Position numbers and translations under genes: made by a program. The notes under the pieces were generated by a model. It had not been told where the DNA came from, made no database searches, and worked only from the letters and a program-made list of their open reading frames with translations. From Phalacrocorax aristotelis (lineage: Eukaryota; Chordata; Aves; Suliformes; Phalacrocoracidae), in NCBI RefSeq assembly GCF_949628215.1, contig NW_027441295.1, positions 62,001-126,000 of the forward strand: 64,000 bases of DNA, in the 5' to 3' direction. Positions 1-13,600 of the stretch are shown in pieces. Position 1 is the first letter of the stretch. Each line of letters starts with the position of its first letter.

Positions 1-50
1 CGGGGCTCTCGGGGGCACCGGCTCCGCAGACGCCCAGCGCCGGGCTCAGC

Positions 51-272
51 TCAGCGGCAGCGCCTGCATGTGCCACGCAGCCACCGGCGCCCTCCAGAGC
101 GGCAGCTGCGTGCCCCAGCCCGGCGCCGGCTACCCCTGGAAGGGCATCTGCGAGCCCCAGGCCGGCGCCGCCTCTTCCCATCCCGGCGGGCAGGCCGGCT
201 CTGGCAGCGGCGCAGGGTGCTGCGTCGTTGCTGGCGCTGGGTACGGGTCCTGCTTCGCCGGGGACGGGCCAT
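51..272 (-). CDS. Protamine-like small arginine-rich protein (73 aa)
   Basis: The reading frame encodes 73 residues, of which I count 31 arginines and 5 cysteines (residues 23, 43, 57, 69, 72). It begins MARPRRSRTR, closely resembling the start of chicken protamine (galline), and ends in CRRCR. Protamines replace histones and compact sperm DNA in the spermatid nucleus, and the length and composition fit that family. The start is the ATG about 50 bases downstream of a clear TATA box; an in-frame ATG further upstream would lie before the TATA box. No intron is needed. Galline, as I recall it, has no cysteine, so these cysteines, which could form disulphides as in mammalian protamine 1, are unusual. 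The 3' end and polyadenylation signal lie outside the window. An alternative is a chance Arg-rich frame in GC-rich DNA, but the promoter and the N-terminal match argue against that. Confidence 0.72.
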   Translation of the reverse strand: MARPRRSRTRTQRQQRRSTLRRCQSRPARRDGKRRRRPGARRCPSRGSRRRAGARSCRSGGRRWLRGTCRRCR

Positions 273-320
273 GCTGGCCACCCTGTCCTGCCGAGGACTG
301 TGCCTCCGTGCCCCTGTCCC

Positions 321-416
321 GCTTTTATAGAGGTGCCGGGGCGAGGCCCTTTGTGACATGGACACATTACAGGGCCAACATCAGCGCTGGCATCACAATG
401 TCCCCACGATGACGCC
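321..416 (-). promoter_or_regulatory. TATA box and CRE half-site upstream of the protamine-like gene
   Basis: On the minus strand CTATAAAAGC occupies 321-330, about 50 bases upstream of the chosen ATG, a normal spacing for a short leader. A CRE half-site (TGACG on the plus strand at 410-414) lies about 85 bases further upstream. Spermatid genes, protamines included, are typically driven by CREM through CRE-like sites plus a TATA box. The TATA box is seen directly; a role for the CRE half-site is inferred. Confidence 0.55.
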
Positions 417-519
417 CTACCACACACGGGCTCCGTGGCTACTGGCCGGCCGCAGCCCGCGGGAGGGGGGCGCCTGCCCCGCACCGGCACCAGCCCCGCG
501 TCAACACCTCTGAAGCCAG

Positions 520-1000
520 GCAAAATCGCAGAGTAACTCAAGAGTCAATTTGTCCGAGTACTGAGGAGGTATTCTTTATTGCAGCACTGTGTGCTTAGGG
601 GATCGCTCCTCCCAAGGCACACCAAGCGGTGAGTGCAGCCTGCCTATACACAAGCATGGGATACACATTTCACATATTTCTGGGAGATCTAGTACATGGT
701 TGTGACTCTTGCGGGAATTGAGGGTTCCACCTTCTTCTCTTCCTTTTATGGTATTTCTGCCCTCCTGCTAATTTGGTTCGATGGGATTTTTTCCTCATCA
801 TTGTCTTCCCCAAGGGTCGTAGCTTCATCCCATCACACTCTTGCATTTACTCAAATTTCATAGCATCCAATACAACCTTACCAACCACCACCCCTCCCCT
901 TCCCATCCTTTGACAAGATACACAAATATCATTCCCTTAGTCTATGGACCTTCCCTGTAAAATGTCCGTTAAAACGTCCATTGAGTTCACCTAATCCATG
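520..1000 (-). mobile_element. ERV LTR (R/U5 part), minus orientation
   Basis: Read on the minus strand, an AATAAA signal lies near 570-577 and is followed by a segment typical of retroviral R/U5. It sits on the 3' side of the minus-strand pol remains at 1223-3000, so it is the 3' LTR of that provirus. The outer edges are approximate because no clean TG...CA ends or target-site duplication could be fixed by eye. The protamine-like gene starts within about 250 bases downstream in the same orientation. Confidence 0.5.
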
Positions 1001-1222
1001 TCTCTGGGCTCCATCTGTTGTATCAGTCTTTCAGGGTGGGAGAGATGGTGTGTGTGGCGTTGGGTTACTGCGTACCAAGTCAGTCATCGTCCCATCACTG
1101 CTGCACTTTACTTGTTTCACAGTTTATCTTCCATGGCTTGGGAGGCTCGTACTCTGATATCATTGCTACAACACAGAGGTGACACACAATATTATATAGC
1201 AGTTCGCATTGCCCCATTCAGT

Positions 1223-3000
1223 TCATTGCCTGTTTTCGCCCAAAATCAAATCCCCTTGAGGCACACATCGGATTTCTCCGTCCTCCCGCATCACCCACCA
1301 AGTGCACCCAGGTCCTCGAGCAAAAGCAATCCCAGGAATGGCTTTGCCTTTGCCGGAGGCAGGAAGGACCCAGACTGTGTTGCCCAGCGTACTTTTTGCG
1401 TGCGCTACAGGGCCTCCATCCCCTCCCACAGGATGTAGGATTTCTGACTGGGCAGGGCCAGCTCGCCTGGCAGATCCCCTCGTGTTGACTAACCACGTGG
1501 CTTTTGCCAAATGTGCACCCCAGGGCCTGAATGTCCCACCCCTCATTGCTCTCAGCGTAGTTTTTAACAGTCCATTGTGCCGCTCCATTTTCCCAGAGGC
1601 TGGTGCGTGACAGGGGGTGTGATACACCCACTCAATGCCGCGCTCTTTGGCCCAGCTGTCTATGAGGTTATTTCGGAAACGAGTCCCGTTGTCTGACTCA
1701 GTTCTCTCTGGGGTGCCATGTCGCCTCAGGACTTGTTTTTCCAGACCCAGGATGGTGTCTGGGCAGTGGCGTGGGGGATGGGAGATGTTTCCAGCCAGCC
1801 GGTCGTTGCATCCACCATTGTAAGCACATGGCACTTGCCTTGGCGGGTCTGTGGGAGTGTGATATAGTCAATGTGCCAGGCCTCCCCATATTTGTATTTC
1901 AGCCATCGTCCCCCACACCACAGAGGCTTTACCCGCTTTGCTTGCTTGACTGCAGCGCACCTTTCACATTCGTGGATAGCCTGTGCAATAATATCCATGG
2001 TCAAGTCCACCCCTCGATCACGAGCCCACTGTATGTTGCATCTCTCCCTTGATGGCCTGAGGTGTCATGGGCCCACCGAGCTAGAAGTAGTTCACCCTTT
2101 TGCTGCCAGTCCAGATCCACCTCAGCCGCTTCAATCTTGGCAGCCTGATCCACCTGCTGGTTGTTTCGATGCTCTTCAGTGGCCCGACTCTTGGGGACGT
2201 GAGCATCCACATGCCGTACCTTTACAACCAGGTTCTCTTCCTGGGCACCAATATCTTGCCCCAGTGCGGCAGCCCAGATGGGTTTGCCTCTGCGCTGCCA
2301 GTTCTGCTTCCACTGCTGCAGCCAGCCCCACAGGGCATTTGCCACCATCCAGGAGTCAGTAGAGAGATAGAGCACTGGCCACTTTTCCCATTCAGCGATG
2401 TCTAAGGCCAGCTGGATGGCCTTTACCTCTGCAAAGTGGCTCCGTTCACCTTCTCCTTCAGCAGGTTCTGCGACTTGTCGTGTAGGACTCCATACAGCAG
2501 CCTTCCGTCTCCGGTGCTTCCCCACAAGGCGACAGGACCCATCAGTGAGCAGGGCGTATTGCTTCTCATTTTCTGTCAGTTTGTTATAGAGTGGGGCTTC
2601 TTCAGCACATGTCACCCCCTCCTCTGGTGATATTCCAAAGTCTTTGCCTTCTGGCCAGCCCATGGTCACTTCCAAGATTCCTGGGCCACTGGGGTTCCCT
2701 ACTCGAGCCTGCTGGGTGATCAGTGTGACCCATTTACTCCATGTAGCATCACTTTGTGCTAATCCCACCTGGCACTGCTTGTGGTTCTCCCGAGTGCGGG
2801 GGGCTTTGAAGAGCTCTTGGCGCACAACGGGCACCCAGCCTCTGTTCGCACCATACCCGATCGTCGCTCATGGGCTCTTCCTTGACCGTACGCCGGCAGA
2901 GTGGCGTTATAACCTTGCCAGGTGCTCTCCAGCACTCCCTGACCATGATCACCAAAGATCTCTCTCTAACAAACCATCAAGCGCCTCCTCTTCATAAGCG
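1223..3000 (-). pseudogene. Decayed ERV pol: RNase H and integrase
   Basis: A retroviral pol remnant. At 2001-2834 the frame carries an RNase H domain with its acidic residues (TDGS, an E in FAEVKA, TDSW) and an HVDAH motif. It then enters the HHCC zinc-binding part of integrase. The frame breaks near 2010, is picked up at 1726-2010 with the first catalytic Asp (HIDY), and breaks again near 1770-1830. It continues to 1223 with the second Asp (SDNG) and the Glu (MERHNG). At least two frameshifts therefore make integrase non-functional. Sequence at 2834-3000 looks like the connection region after reverse transcriptase; the polymerase itself, gag and env are not seen here. The class resembles common avian ERVs. 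Confidence 0.85.
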
Positions 3001-4648
3001 AGCAGGCAAATGCACACACAAGCACTGCTCTCTGGCAGGAGAGCCCTCACTAACAGTTTAGATTAGCAATCAAGACCGGCAAGCACACTTGACAGTAGCA
3101 CTCAGTTCCAGGAGGACAGAAACACAGATAAAATCTAGCCACTGCTTCACACCAGGAAAGTGATAAATGCTGGTCTTTTGCGTTACGCTGACATGAGTGT
3201 TAGTAACGGGAGATAAAGGAACTGACCGGCCTCCAGCTGCGTATTAGTGACAGCTGCTTCCAGTTGGTTCTTTGACTCAAGGCTTACCTGGCCCACAGAA
3301 CTGCTGGATCCTGCGGAGATGAGCATGCCGTTCTCGTCCTTTAGGAAGCTCCTCTGAGACCAATAGGCTGGATCAGAAGCAAAGGCTTTGCTGTGCCCTG
3401 GATTCCTAGGGTCACACACGCTTGTGCTGTCGGTGTTCACAGAAGTCACACACCTCCTTCCTGCATCCTTCTCTCTGTCTGTATTCAAATTACAGCCATA
3501 GTATCAAACTACCAGCAATCAGGCTTTCACTAATAATTCATCGTCTGGTCTGCGTTTAAACCCAGTTCAAGAGCAAGGCACACCACACCGATGGCTGCTG
3601 TGGGATAAGCCTGCTCTTGAACCACGTCGGGTGATGCACAGCCCAGGAGTGGGTGACCTGAACCAACAGGCACATCAGGAACCGTCACCTGCATTTTTCC
3701 CTCTGCCTCACGTATGGGTCACCCACACAGCACAGTGCATTGGAAAACGCTTTTTATTTGAGGAACAGATGTCATTCAGAAGGAACCGCAGAACATTTCT
3801 CTCCGAGCAGCCAAAGGCACTCATTATCGTGACTGCTTTGGTGAGAACAGCATTCCTGCGATGGAAACCTGCAAGTTTTGCACAGAAGACAAAAGTACCA
3901 ACAACATAAGAAACAAATGCTACCTTACTATGTGAAATTCTATTATTTCATAGCATTTTCCGACTGGCCTAGACTAAGAGGTTACAAGCATTGCCTAACA
4001 ACTCACAAGAGACTATGGACTGGCTTCTGCCTGGAGCTTGCTTCTTCCCCACCACAAGCTAGTTATGGTTGGTTACATGGGAAGGGATGAATTGCAGCAA
4101 ATAAATGGAGTGCGCTGACAACCTTGAGAGTCATCTTCCATGAGAAGGGGTTCTGATGGGGGATTAAACTACTTAGTTATCTGCGGCCTTATTTGCACGC
4201 TGGGCATGTCCTTGTAGTACAATCTGCCCAAGGTCTTGGTCTTTTCTCATGACAAAAGGACAGCAGAGAAGGGCAGTAACTGACCTTCATTGCCCTCAAG
4301 TCCAAATATACCAGAACTGAGGTTGATTTGGCCCTACCACCTGTAGGAAACTCATCTGACAGCTACTGGCCTCTTTCCTGCTCTTTATCGTTCTGCCTAT
4401 TTTTAAGTGAAAGAGGCAGAAACAAAGCAGAAAGATGTCAGCAAGTGGGAAGAGATTACTGTTTGATCACACAATCAAGTCTATCAAGATGTGTACACCA
4501 ATAGCTTGATGCTAATCATTGTTTTAGTTTCAGCTCTCTTAAATTCTCTAAACATATTTACCATAACGTAAATATATGAATTTTGCATAACAAACATTAT
4601 CATAACAGAAAAAACTCGCTCTCAACTGGGTTTCTGCTCGTTTCCTAC
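3000..4648. other. Unassigned interval between ERV and last visible ELYS-like exon
   Basis: I see no convincing exon here. An open minus frame at 3183-3488 ends in a good donor (CAG|GTAAGC near 3287), but its possible acceptors are out of phase with the preceding ELYS-like exon and its protein matches nothing I know. The long disordered C-terminal half of ELYS must be encoded further left, outside the window, or is missing. Confidence 0.4.
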
Positions 4649-7600
4649 CCATAACTCTCTAACTTTGGCCAATACACGACTGCTGAAAGGTTCTCTTGGA
4701 TCCACATTTCCTGCATTAGCTGGTTTTGTTACTGATGAGAATGGCTTTGGTCTTGCGGCTGTAAAGCACGAGGGAAAAACGATCAGCCTTGTGCAATCAA
4801 AGCGATGGTTAGTTGTGCGTTATGTTCCCCCCTGAAAAATTACCTCCTCTTGGTCCGGATGAAGGCAGACGGGAAGGCTTGGCTCTCCCTGCAGCCAGCT
4901 GCCTCGGACCTCTAGGAAGGGTCTTGCCGTGTTGGCCTGAGAGAGAATTTCTGGCAACTGCTCTCTGTCTCCAGCGAGGAGCACGATCGTTCTGATGAAC
5001 AAAAAGCGTAAAGCAAGAAGTTTCACCCGGTATTTTTAGCCAAGCCGAAGGAAGACTGGAATAACAACAGAACCTACAGCTATTACTTAAAATCATTCCC
5101 GCACTCTGCAGAACCTGATTCTGACACGCTCGTCAGCACCCACAAGTTTCACGTGGCTGACAAAACAGCAGCCTTTCCCTTGTTTTTCCTGAAACGCCGC
5201 TGTCCCAGGTGACTGAATCTCCAGGGCAACGGCGGGTTACTTTGGACAAAAGGAAGTGAGGATTAAAACGAGGAAGAGAAAGCTACCTACACTCCCCATC
5301 CCCCTGGATGGAAGCTTTCAAATGCAGGACCTAAACCTTCCAAAGCCACCTGGGTAAGTTTGCTTCCCTGGAGAACTATGGTTCCAGAAAACAGCACATG
5401 GATCACAGAACCACAACAGAAGTTCCCATAACACAAAATTTGACCTGCCTATTTTGAGATACAGAAGTTAGGTAAGAATTTTGGTCCTAAAAGTGGTAAA
5501 ATGAAAGCTGTGGAATTGCAGACCTCACGCTATAACTTGAGGAAATAATAAAAAGAACAACCCGTAATGTAAATGTTGCCTGTGGGTTGGCACCCAGAGC
5601 TGCGTGCAAGATACCAGAGATGACACACAACACACTCTTCATTCCACAGTGACCCAAACAACTTCCAATCATCCGAACCCTACATAACGTACGTCGCTGA
5701 ATATCTGAATGGTAGGAGTGGCTGACAGGAAAGATACTTATTTAATCCTCGGACGCAAACTGTTTGAAGTGGAGTCAACAACAGCCTGGAACACGGAATT
5801 TCCAACTGCACGGGGCAGCTTTGGAGTAGTGACACATTTTGTTCAGCTTTTAGGTTCAGCTGTAATGTAAGGTGCAGAGGCTTACTACAAGTATTTCAAA
5901 GAAGGGTGTGATAAAGAAAGCAGGATTCTTACTGAGCGCTGTTAAACCGGTTAGTAACCCCTGAGAGAAACTGGCACACTTGGCAGGACTTTTACGCTTA
6001 CCATGAGATGAACGTTCATCGCCTGGTTCAGCCGTGCTGCTGCCGTACAGTTGGCACGCTGCAGGTGCTGGACTAAAAGAATTTCATGACTCTCTAAAAA
6101 TTTCTCCAAACACTTCTACGAGAAATAACACATTTTAAAACATATATGATGATCCTGCCTCTTCTCTTGGCAAAGAAGGGATTCAGATTTTCCTCTTGCC
6201 CACACTTACTTGTTCAGAGTCTGTGAAAGGCAGCTTCAGGAAGTCTTCCACTAGTCCCATCTCCCGACAGATGTCATACATATCTTTTAATAGCTCTTCC
6301 TCCTTTAACTGAGCGGCGTCTTCCTGCAGCAGACCCCAAGCCTCTGCCATGCACCTGTAGTTAATTTTTTGAGATGTAAAGGTGTATTAATAGTATAACT
6401 AAAAAGATGCACCACAATTATTGTGCTCAAAGTTTAAAGGAAATTTAGGGGATTGTGATTTCTAGTGTTTGTTCTCCACCTTTCACAGGATTTCAATGCC
6501 AAAATGGTGGCATATATTTCTTTACCTGTTGGACAACAGCACAGTGAGGAAAAGCCGCTCTTCACAACTGCTTGAGAACGGTGGCTTCATCACCTGCATG
6601 TATCTGAGGGCTCGCCTATGCTGTCCTTGGCACATGAGGGACCCAAGAATTCTCATGTGTTGCCACGACACAGGTTTGGTTGTAGCTGGGTGAAAGAGTA
6701 GGGCCAGGGAATTCTGCAGAAGGGGGAGATCAGGTTTACTAAGATCACAGAATCCCAGGTTGGAAGGGACCTCAGCGATCATCTAGCCCAACCTTTCTGG
6801 GAAGAGCCCAGTCTAGACAAGATGGCCCAGCACCCTGTCCAGGCGACTCTTGACGGTGTCCAACGTGGCCGAGTCAACCACCTCCCTGGGGAGATTATTC
6901 CAATGGTGACTGTCCTCAGTGTGAAAAATTTCCCTCTGGTGGCCAATCGGAATGTCCCTAAGAGCAACTTGTGTCCATTCCCCCTTGTCCTCTCCATGGG
7001 ACTCTGTGTAAAAAGGGAGTCTCCACCTTCTTTGTAGCTGCCCCTGAAGTCCTGGTACACGGTGATGAGATCCCCTGAGCCTCCTTTTCTCAAGGCTGAA
7101 CAAACCCAGCTCTCCCAGCCCATCCTCGTATGGCAGCTTCCCAGTCCTCTGATCATCCTGGTGGCCCCTCTCTGGACCCCTTCCAGCCTGGCCACATCCT
7201 CTTTGTATAGCGGGGACCGGAACTGGACACACAAGCACACAACAAAACTGTTCAAAAGTTTCTTCAGTAAGGGTGAATGTCCTTGATACCGGACAGGTAA
7301 ATATAAATTCTTTACTATTTGCAGAAAAAAAAAATCAGTTAGCCATACAGAAAAAAACCAGAGTTTTTTAAAAGGAGTGATTCACACTCGGCTAGGGTAA
7401 CCAAATCCCCATAGGCAAACATCACTTCTTATAAATACAAGTTATTCTCCCAGACAGGTTGTATTAAAATTGTGACAGGCAAAGAGCAACCCTCAGCATC
7501 AGAAGGAACATGAATTAGATTGAAGAGTCACTTTGGCGGTCTTCTGTCTCAAATCTTGCTGCTAGGATGGTCGTTTGACTATTTAAAGTACCCAAACCAC

Positions 7601-10600
7601 TGCTTTTGAGAAAGTGCTCGACTGCTCTGCTGAGAACAACCTGAACAGATGGCTTTGGCAAGTCACACGTCAAGCATTAACGTTGACTTCTTCATTCTCT
7701 TAATCCATTTCCTGTCAATGTAATTAAAACCAAACTGCAGATCATCACGTATTCCTGAAGGTGCTGCTGGAGCAGGATTACAAAAAAAGCTTCCCATGTT
7801 TTATCACCTGTTATTAGCTAAGCACCAGGTTTTTAAAGTCATTTGCTAGATCATAGCCTTGTACCACAACGTATGCCTAACTAAACTGTCACATGCTTAC
7901 TTCATAGTCCTTGTGGTCTAGAAGCCAAAATCCTTGAATAAGCTTAACAAGGCCCGAAGGGATGGCAAAGGCAGCTGCGAAGGAGTCGACGGAAGCTTCT
8001 GTTTTGTTCGGAAAGGAATGTATGATGTCTAGCAGCAAGTAAATTGTCTGATATCAAGTATCTAATTAAGGCTAATAAATTTGCAAGACCAACAATTTAT
8101 CACAGGAAATAATATTATTCCTATGATTAATATAATAGGAATAAATAATAAAAGGAAATAAGAATATCATAGTGGTAGGACACAGAAAATACTCATGTAT
8201 TAGTCCTGCCGTTTTACGCTGTTGCAACCTGAAGATAGTCAGGCCCTAACAACAAAATTGCATTCCGAATAAATAACCAGAAAGACAGACTCTCTGATTT
8301 CTCTAAGGCATTCAGAAAGGTTGCCTTTTGATATTTAAACAGTTCCATTGGAAACTCAGGCTCCCTCTTTAGTCACTGGAGCCACCAGCTGGACATTCAA
8401 AACACGTGAACGGCCAATGCTTGATTATTAAAGCAAACAAATTCTACAGTTGGTTTCTTCCCTCCTTTCCAGCGTATATGAAACAACTGAAATTAGGGTG
8501 TCCTTACAGCACAGCTTAGCTCTGAATGATTAAAACTGGATTTGAACCAGTACCTGGATCATTCATCGGCAGTGTCCTTTTCTCTTTCTGACAGCTGTTT
8601 TGGGGGGTCTATTCTCATCAGAGAGCTCCGGGGTGCAACAGCTTTTAAAGCCCCTGCTCTCTAGGCTCCCCCCTCGGGTCAGGCAACAAACAACCAAAGC
8701 AACGCAGCGCATTTTGGCAGCTTAAAACTTCAGTTTCTGCCCAATGGCTTTTCTCTTCTCTCTCTCTTTATTATTCTGTGTGCCCGCACTTGTAACAGCA
8801 CAAAAGCAAGCCCTCTTAGCTGTGCTGGAAAATGGATGATTTCAGCAAAATCAGGTCCTGGTAAACCGCTGTCAGAAATCCTTTTGCTCTGAAGCAGCAC
8901 ATTCTAGTGCATCGCTCGAGGAAGCAGCCGTTTGCTACAGGTATGGGTGCTTCAAAAATGAAAAACAGTTTACATTTTGAGAAAATCTAAGGGAGCTTTC
9001 TACTTTTAACATTGCTTAGTAAACCTGTTTTCTGATATCAGAAAAGACTTTGCAACAAAACATTTTAAAAATTCCTAAAAAATCCACAGTACAAACAAAT
9101 AATCAGTGCTTCCTTCCGTGCCTTCATTCTAAACTACATGTTTTCCCTTGCACTGTGTTTGAAGCATAAATTAGAAAATGCATCGAACGCGTAGGTGACA
9201 GACATTTCAGACCCCTGATGCACGTATACTGGAGGTGTGACAGAAATAACTCCAAGGGATACGATTGCATGTTTGTGGCTTTCCTCAACGCCTTCTAGCA
9301 AATAGAGCTCCAGCAGTGCCTGGAATGAAAAGGGAAAAGGTTTTTAAAAACTCCTCTCTTTGAGAAATCATTGGCTTTGGGGGAGGGCTGGGCTGGGGCT
9401 GGGGTTTGTGGTGGTGGTGGTTGTTTTCAGGGAACACAACACTCACCCGTAAACTAGGAGGTGGGTATTTCCCAGCTCCTCCTTCCTCTCTCCGCCACAT
9501 CTCCTCAACTTGGTCTCCCAACTGGGAAACCATCCCATCGACCGTCAGGCAGTCAGAGTCCCATTTGCCTCTGGAACAAAACGTAGCAAGGATTTGACAG
9601 AGGAAAACACTAATTCCAGCCTCGCGGTGTCACAGATTTCCTCCAGCCAAAACAAAACCAGCAAAAGCTCCCACGAGCCCAAGAAAGGAACAAACAGACA
9701 CAGGCATGATCGTGACTTGAAATAGACTGGAAAGAAATTTCTGAGTCAGATGAAAGGTGTTCATTAGATCATAGTGAGCTATTAAAGGAGTTCCAAATAG
9801 GAATCCTAGAAGCTCCCTTATTAAGGGGAAAGTTGCAGTTTTCAGTTTTTCTTTTTTGTCGCATTACTTGTAATACAAAGGCAGTGTGAGCAAAGCTACC
9901 CCAAATCTCACGCCTCCAGCGGGACTGTTCCCACACACAGCGGTGAGACCACAGCACGGAAATGTCCGGCTTTGTTCTCAGCACCTCGCTTCTGTTACTG
10001 AAAAACAGTCACGGTCACAAAGCTGAGCCCACAGCTGAATTCTGGTATCGCCTTAAGCAGCACGTTTGTGCCTCTGCACATGCCATCACAGTGACGGAGG
10101 GCTGGCCTGTTAAACACTGCATTCCTCAGAAGCCCATCGCAGGCTCCTGCGGGCTGCGACGCCAGCCTTTCATTTCCCGAGGAGGACGAGCAGAAGCAGC
10201 ACGCTGGAGGTGGTGCTTCTAAGGAGCCCGTGAGCCTGTACGAGAGTTACCTCAGAAGGAACCTCAGGAAGAGGAGCTTGAAAGCCAACGCCTGACATAG
10301 AGCAGCTTCCACCTGGACTCCTCCTGCAGCACCTTGTTCACGGTGCCACAGCCTGAGCTTCTTTAGGACTTGCTTTAGTTACAGTACAGGTGCCAAATTA
10401 AAATCTGCTCTCACCTAACCCAAGGCACATCACCTGTATGCCAGGGAGCCAGTCCAGGAAAGGGAGTTCCCGTGAGGAAGGCACTTTTATCCAGTCGCCA
10501 GGAGAGCGCTGGCTGTGCCAGCTGCGTGGACCTCTGCCCATCTCCTTAAATGACACGAGGAGCTTGGGAGTAGGAGATTTGGGCCAATCCCCTTATTGCC

Positions 10601-13600
10601 ATCTACTACTCATCAAGGAGAGAGATTATTTTTGGTTTTTAAAACATGCTTTCTTCTGTGTCCAGAACAATTGCTCTGCAAAGGCCGTGCCTTGCTGACC
10701 TGGCCATGACTGACCCTGTCCTCATCACATGCCCTTTTCCAGTAGTCACAAATCACACAGAATAGCCAGTGAATTACGTGCGCTTCAAAGAAACGATGAT
10801 ACCAACAAAGGGCACTAAGCAGAGGTATATATCAACGTTTTAACCCAGGAAAGTAACCTCTGTGTTCTGCAGAACACGCGCATCACTGAAGTCAAGGCTG
10901 TTGCCGGCAAATGCATGAAGCGTAGCAAATGCAGCTGTTGATGGAAAAGCCACTCGCTGCCGCTTCTGAATTTGCAGTGGAACTGTTGTAGAGCTTTCCT
11001 GCACGTCTTACCTTGATAAACGCTCCAGTTTCTGTCGATGACCCGCGTAGTAGCTCTGAATCAGAGGATAATAGTAGAAAGGTCTAGAGAAACTCATATC
11101 ATCACCTACAGGCAATAAATAAGATGTAAGTTAAAGAAGTCATATCATATTTTCAACCTACAGTTTTTGACTAAAAAAGACACAACACAGAAGCTGAGCA
11201 TCAAAATCACAGGCCAGCCTCCGACTTTGAAAGAAGCCAATCCTCCTTCTGCCTTTGCTAAAAGAGACCGAAGACACAGGAGTCAATTCCTTCTTGTCCC
11301 AAGCGCCATTTCAAGTTTACAGCTGAGGTCGCATCCAGAACATGTAGTGTCAGCTGAGGTTCACTATAAAGAAAAACCCCAATTCTCAAAGGGAATGGGT
11401 GTTTAAACATGTCACGTGAGCATGCGTAAGGCAATTAAGGCTGACAATAGAATTTATAACCCATCCAAATGATGACCTATTTCCAAGGTGTATTTTTTCC
11501 ACAAACAATCAGTAAAAAGATCAAAACATGCAGGCCATGCTTTTACTGTAAAATCAAGCATTCCAGTGTCGGTGCTTTAAGAGTTACTTGTTTAAAATCT
11601 CAAGTATTTCAAGCTGTGGGCACGAGCAACTCCTTCACTCAGAGGCTTAGTGCTGTTTCTGAGAAACATCCCGGAAAGAAACTTGGCATCATTCTACACG
11701 ACGTAGTTGAAAAAAACCCAGTAAAACCTCCATTTCAGCAGCATAACTTCAGCATCTGCTGTCACTGAACCGGCACGGCTTGGTATTGATGAAGCACTGA
11801 CAGAACCACGGCTAAGCAGGTGTTCATAGGAGCCACTTACTGCTACAAATGCAGGACAGTTTATGCTTACCTGAGCCCTCGGGCAGGAGACGGGACCAAC
11901 AGAACCAGAGGACCACTCGTGCATACAAAGCTGTGAGGCTGGTTTCTGCCAGCTTCTTTGTCAAGTCTGCAAAACAGGTAAAAAAAGCTCAAGAGGACTG
12001 TTGGTATGCAATTTCTTTTGTTTTGTTTTGTTTTGTTTTTTAATAAAACTCCCCTCATTGCACTAAAGCGAAAGTAGAAAAATAACAGGCTAGAAATCTT
12101 TGCCTTTGCATTTTTTTCACTCCGTAACACGTCCTTCTCTGAAGAAAAAACCCACAATCACAAGCAACCCCTACAGAGACGCAGATTCACTAAAGGTTAC
12201 ATAAAAAAAAGTAGTCTGAACAGTTAAATCCACTCATGGATAAGACATCTGTTTTTCACAGAGCAGAGATTTTTCCTCTAGCAAAGGGATATTCTCTTTT
12301 CTCCTCAATATGCCAGGAACAATTGGTAATAGAAACAGCTACAGAAATTCATGCAACTCACTTCACACGTCACTCATTCGTGCTTCCTTTCCTTTTTTAG
12401 TAATTTCCAATCCAATATTTGCATGCAATTACGCACTGCTAGCTGACAATCAAAGGGAGTATTTGTCACAGTGCCACATCCCGCTGCTGTAATTTCAAGC
12501 CGGGTGCTTGCACAGCTCCTTGCTGAACGCAGCCTCCCCACCCACTCGCACCAGCCCCACAACAAACTCTTGCCCTGAACTCAACGCGCGTTAAGTGGCA
12601 GCCCCAACCCCTCCCATTTAAGCCCCTTCTCCCCGCTACATCTGACTTGCTGCCCATCAGCAAAACCAACAGCAGCTCCTCTTTCCACAATTACAGCCCC
12701 AGCATCATCCCAAATCTTAATAAAACATACCACCGAGTTAGAAATACTGTGACAAACCTTCTCCAGCCAGCTCGTGGGCTGCTGTTAGAAAGCAGTTTAA
12801 GACTCTGCTAAGGTTGCTCAAGACCAACTGGCAGCGCTGAAGAGCCTGTAACCTCTGCGGGTCAGTGGAGCTGCAGGAGCTGTCAAACAGCACAACACCT
12901 TTTCAAGAGCAAGTATGAAAGCGTTAGCCTGCAGAGCAAGTTCAGAGTCACAAAGCGCACTTCCAGATCTGCGGGCAAGACCATCTACCAGCAGATCACT
13001 GAATGAGCTCAGCTGGAAAGAATGACTCTAGGTTTGCAGCATGGCTGCACTAGTACTCACAGATTTGGTCAAATGCGCCTTTTGTATAGATCACTTTGCT
13101 CCATGTCCAGTCAAGGGCAAACTCTACATTAGCAGCAGAACTTGGCTGCTCTCTAAAAAGAGAGAACAACAAAGAAATGAATCAAGAATTCCAGACTAAA
13201 AAAATATGCAACACAAAAACCACATAAGAAGTGTTACCTTTAGATGTCCAAAGCTTAATGCAGCCGCTCAGAAGCCCTACAGAACCTGTCTGGGCAGCAG
13301 CTGACAAGACCGCCTCTAACTGCTCCTCCTAAACGTAGCAGACAAAAGAAAAGGAGAATCCCACCTGCTTTCAACATCCCAACCACCAACAATAAGTGCT
13401 TGTTTCTAACTGTGCCCTCACTCGGGCATCACAGGCTGGGCTGCTTGTTGCTGGGAGGAGCACAGGAAACTTTCCCTCTGACATGACAACTTACCAAAGG
13501 CTAATTCTAACCTCCTGCACAGAACCTAATGCTTTGAGGAACTGACGGGGGGAAGGTTGTTCTGAGGGAACGATGCTTCCTTTTCTCCAGTCTGCCCTCC

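Noticed and set aside
3183-3488. Open minus frame with a good donor, possible further ELYS-like exon
   Set aside because: Acceptors are out of phase with the exon at 4649-4758 and the protein does not resemble ELYS.
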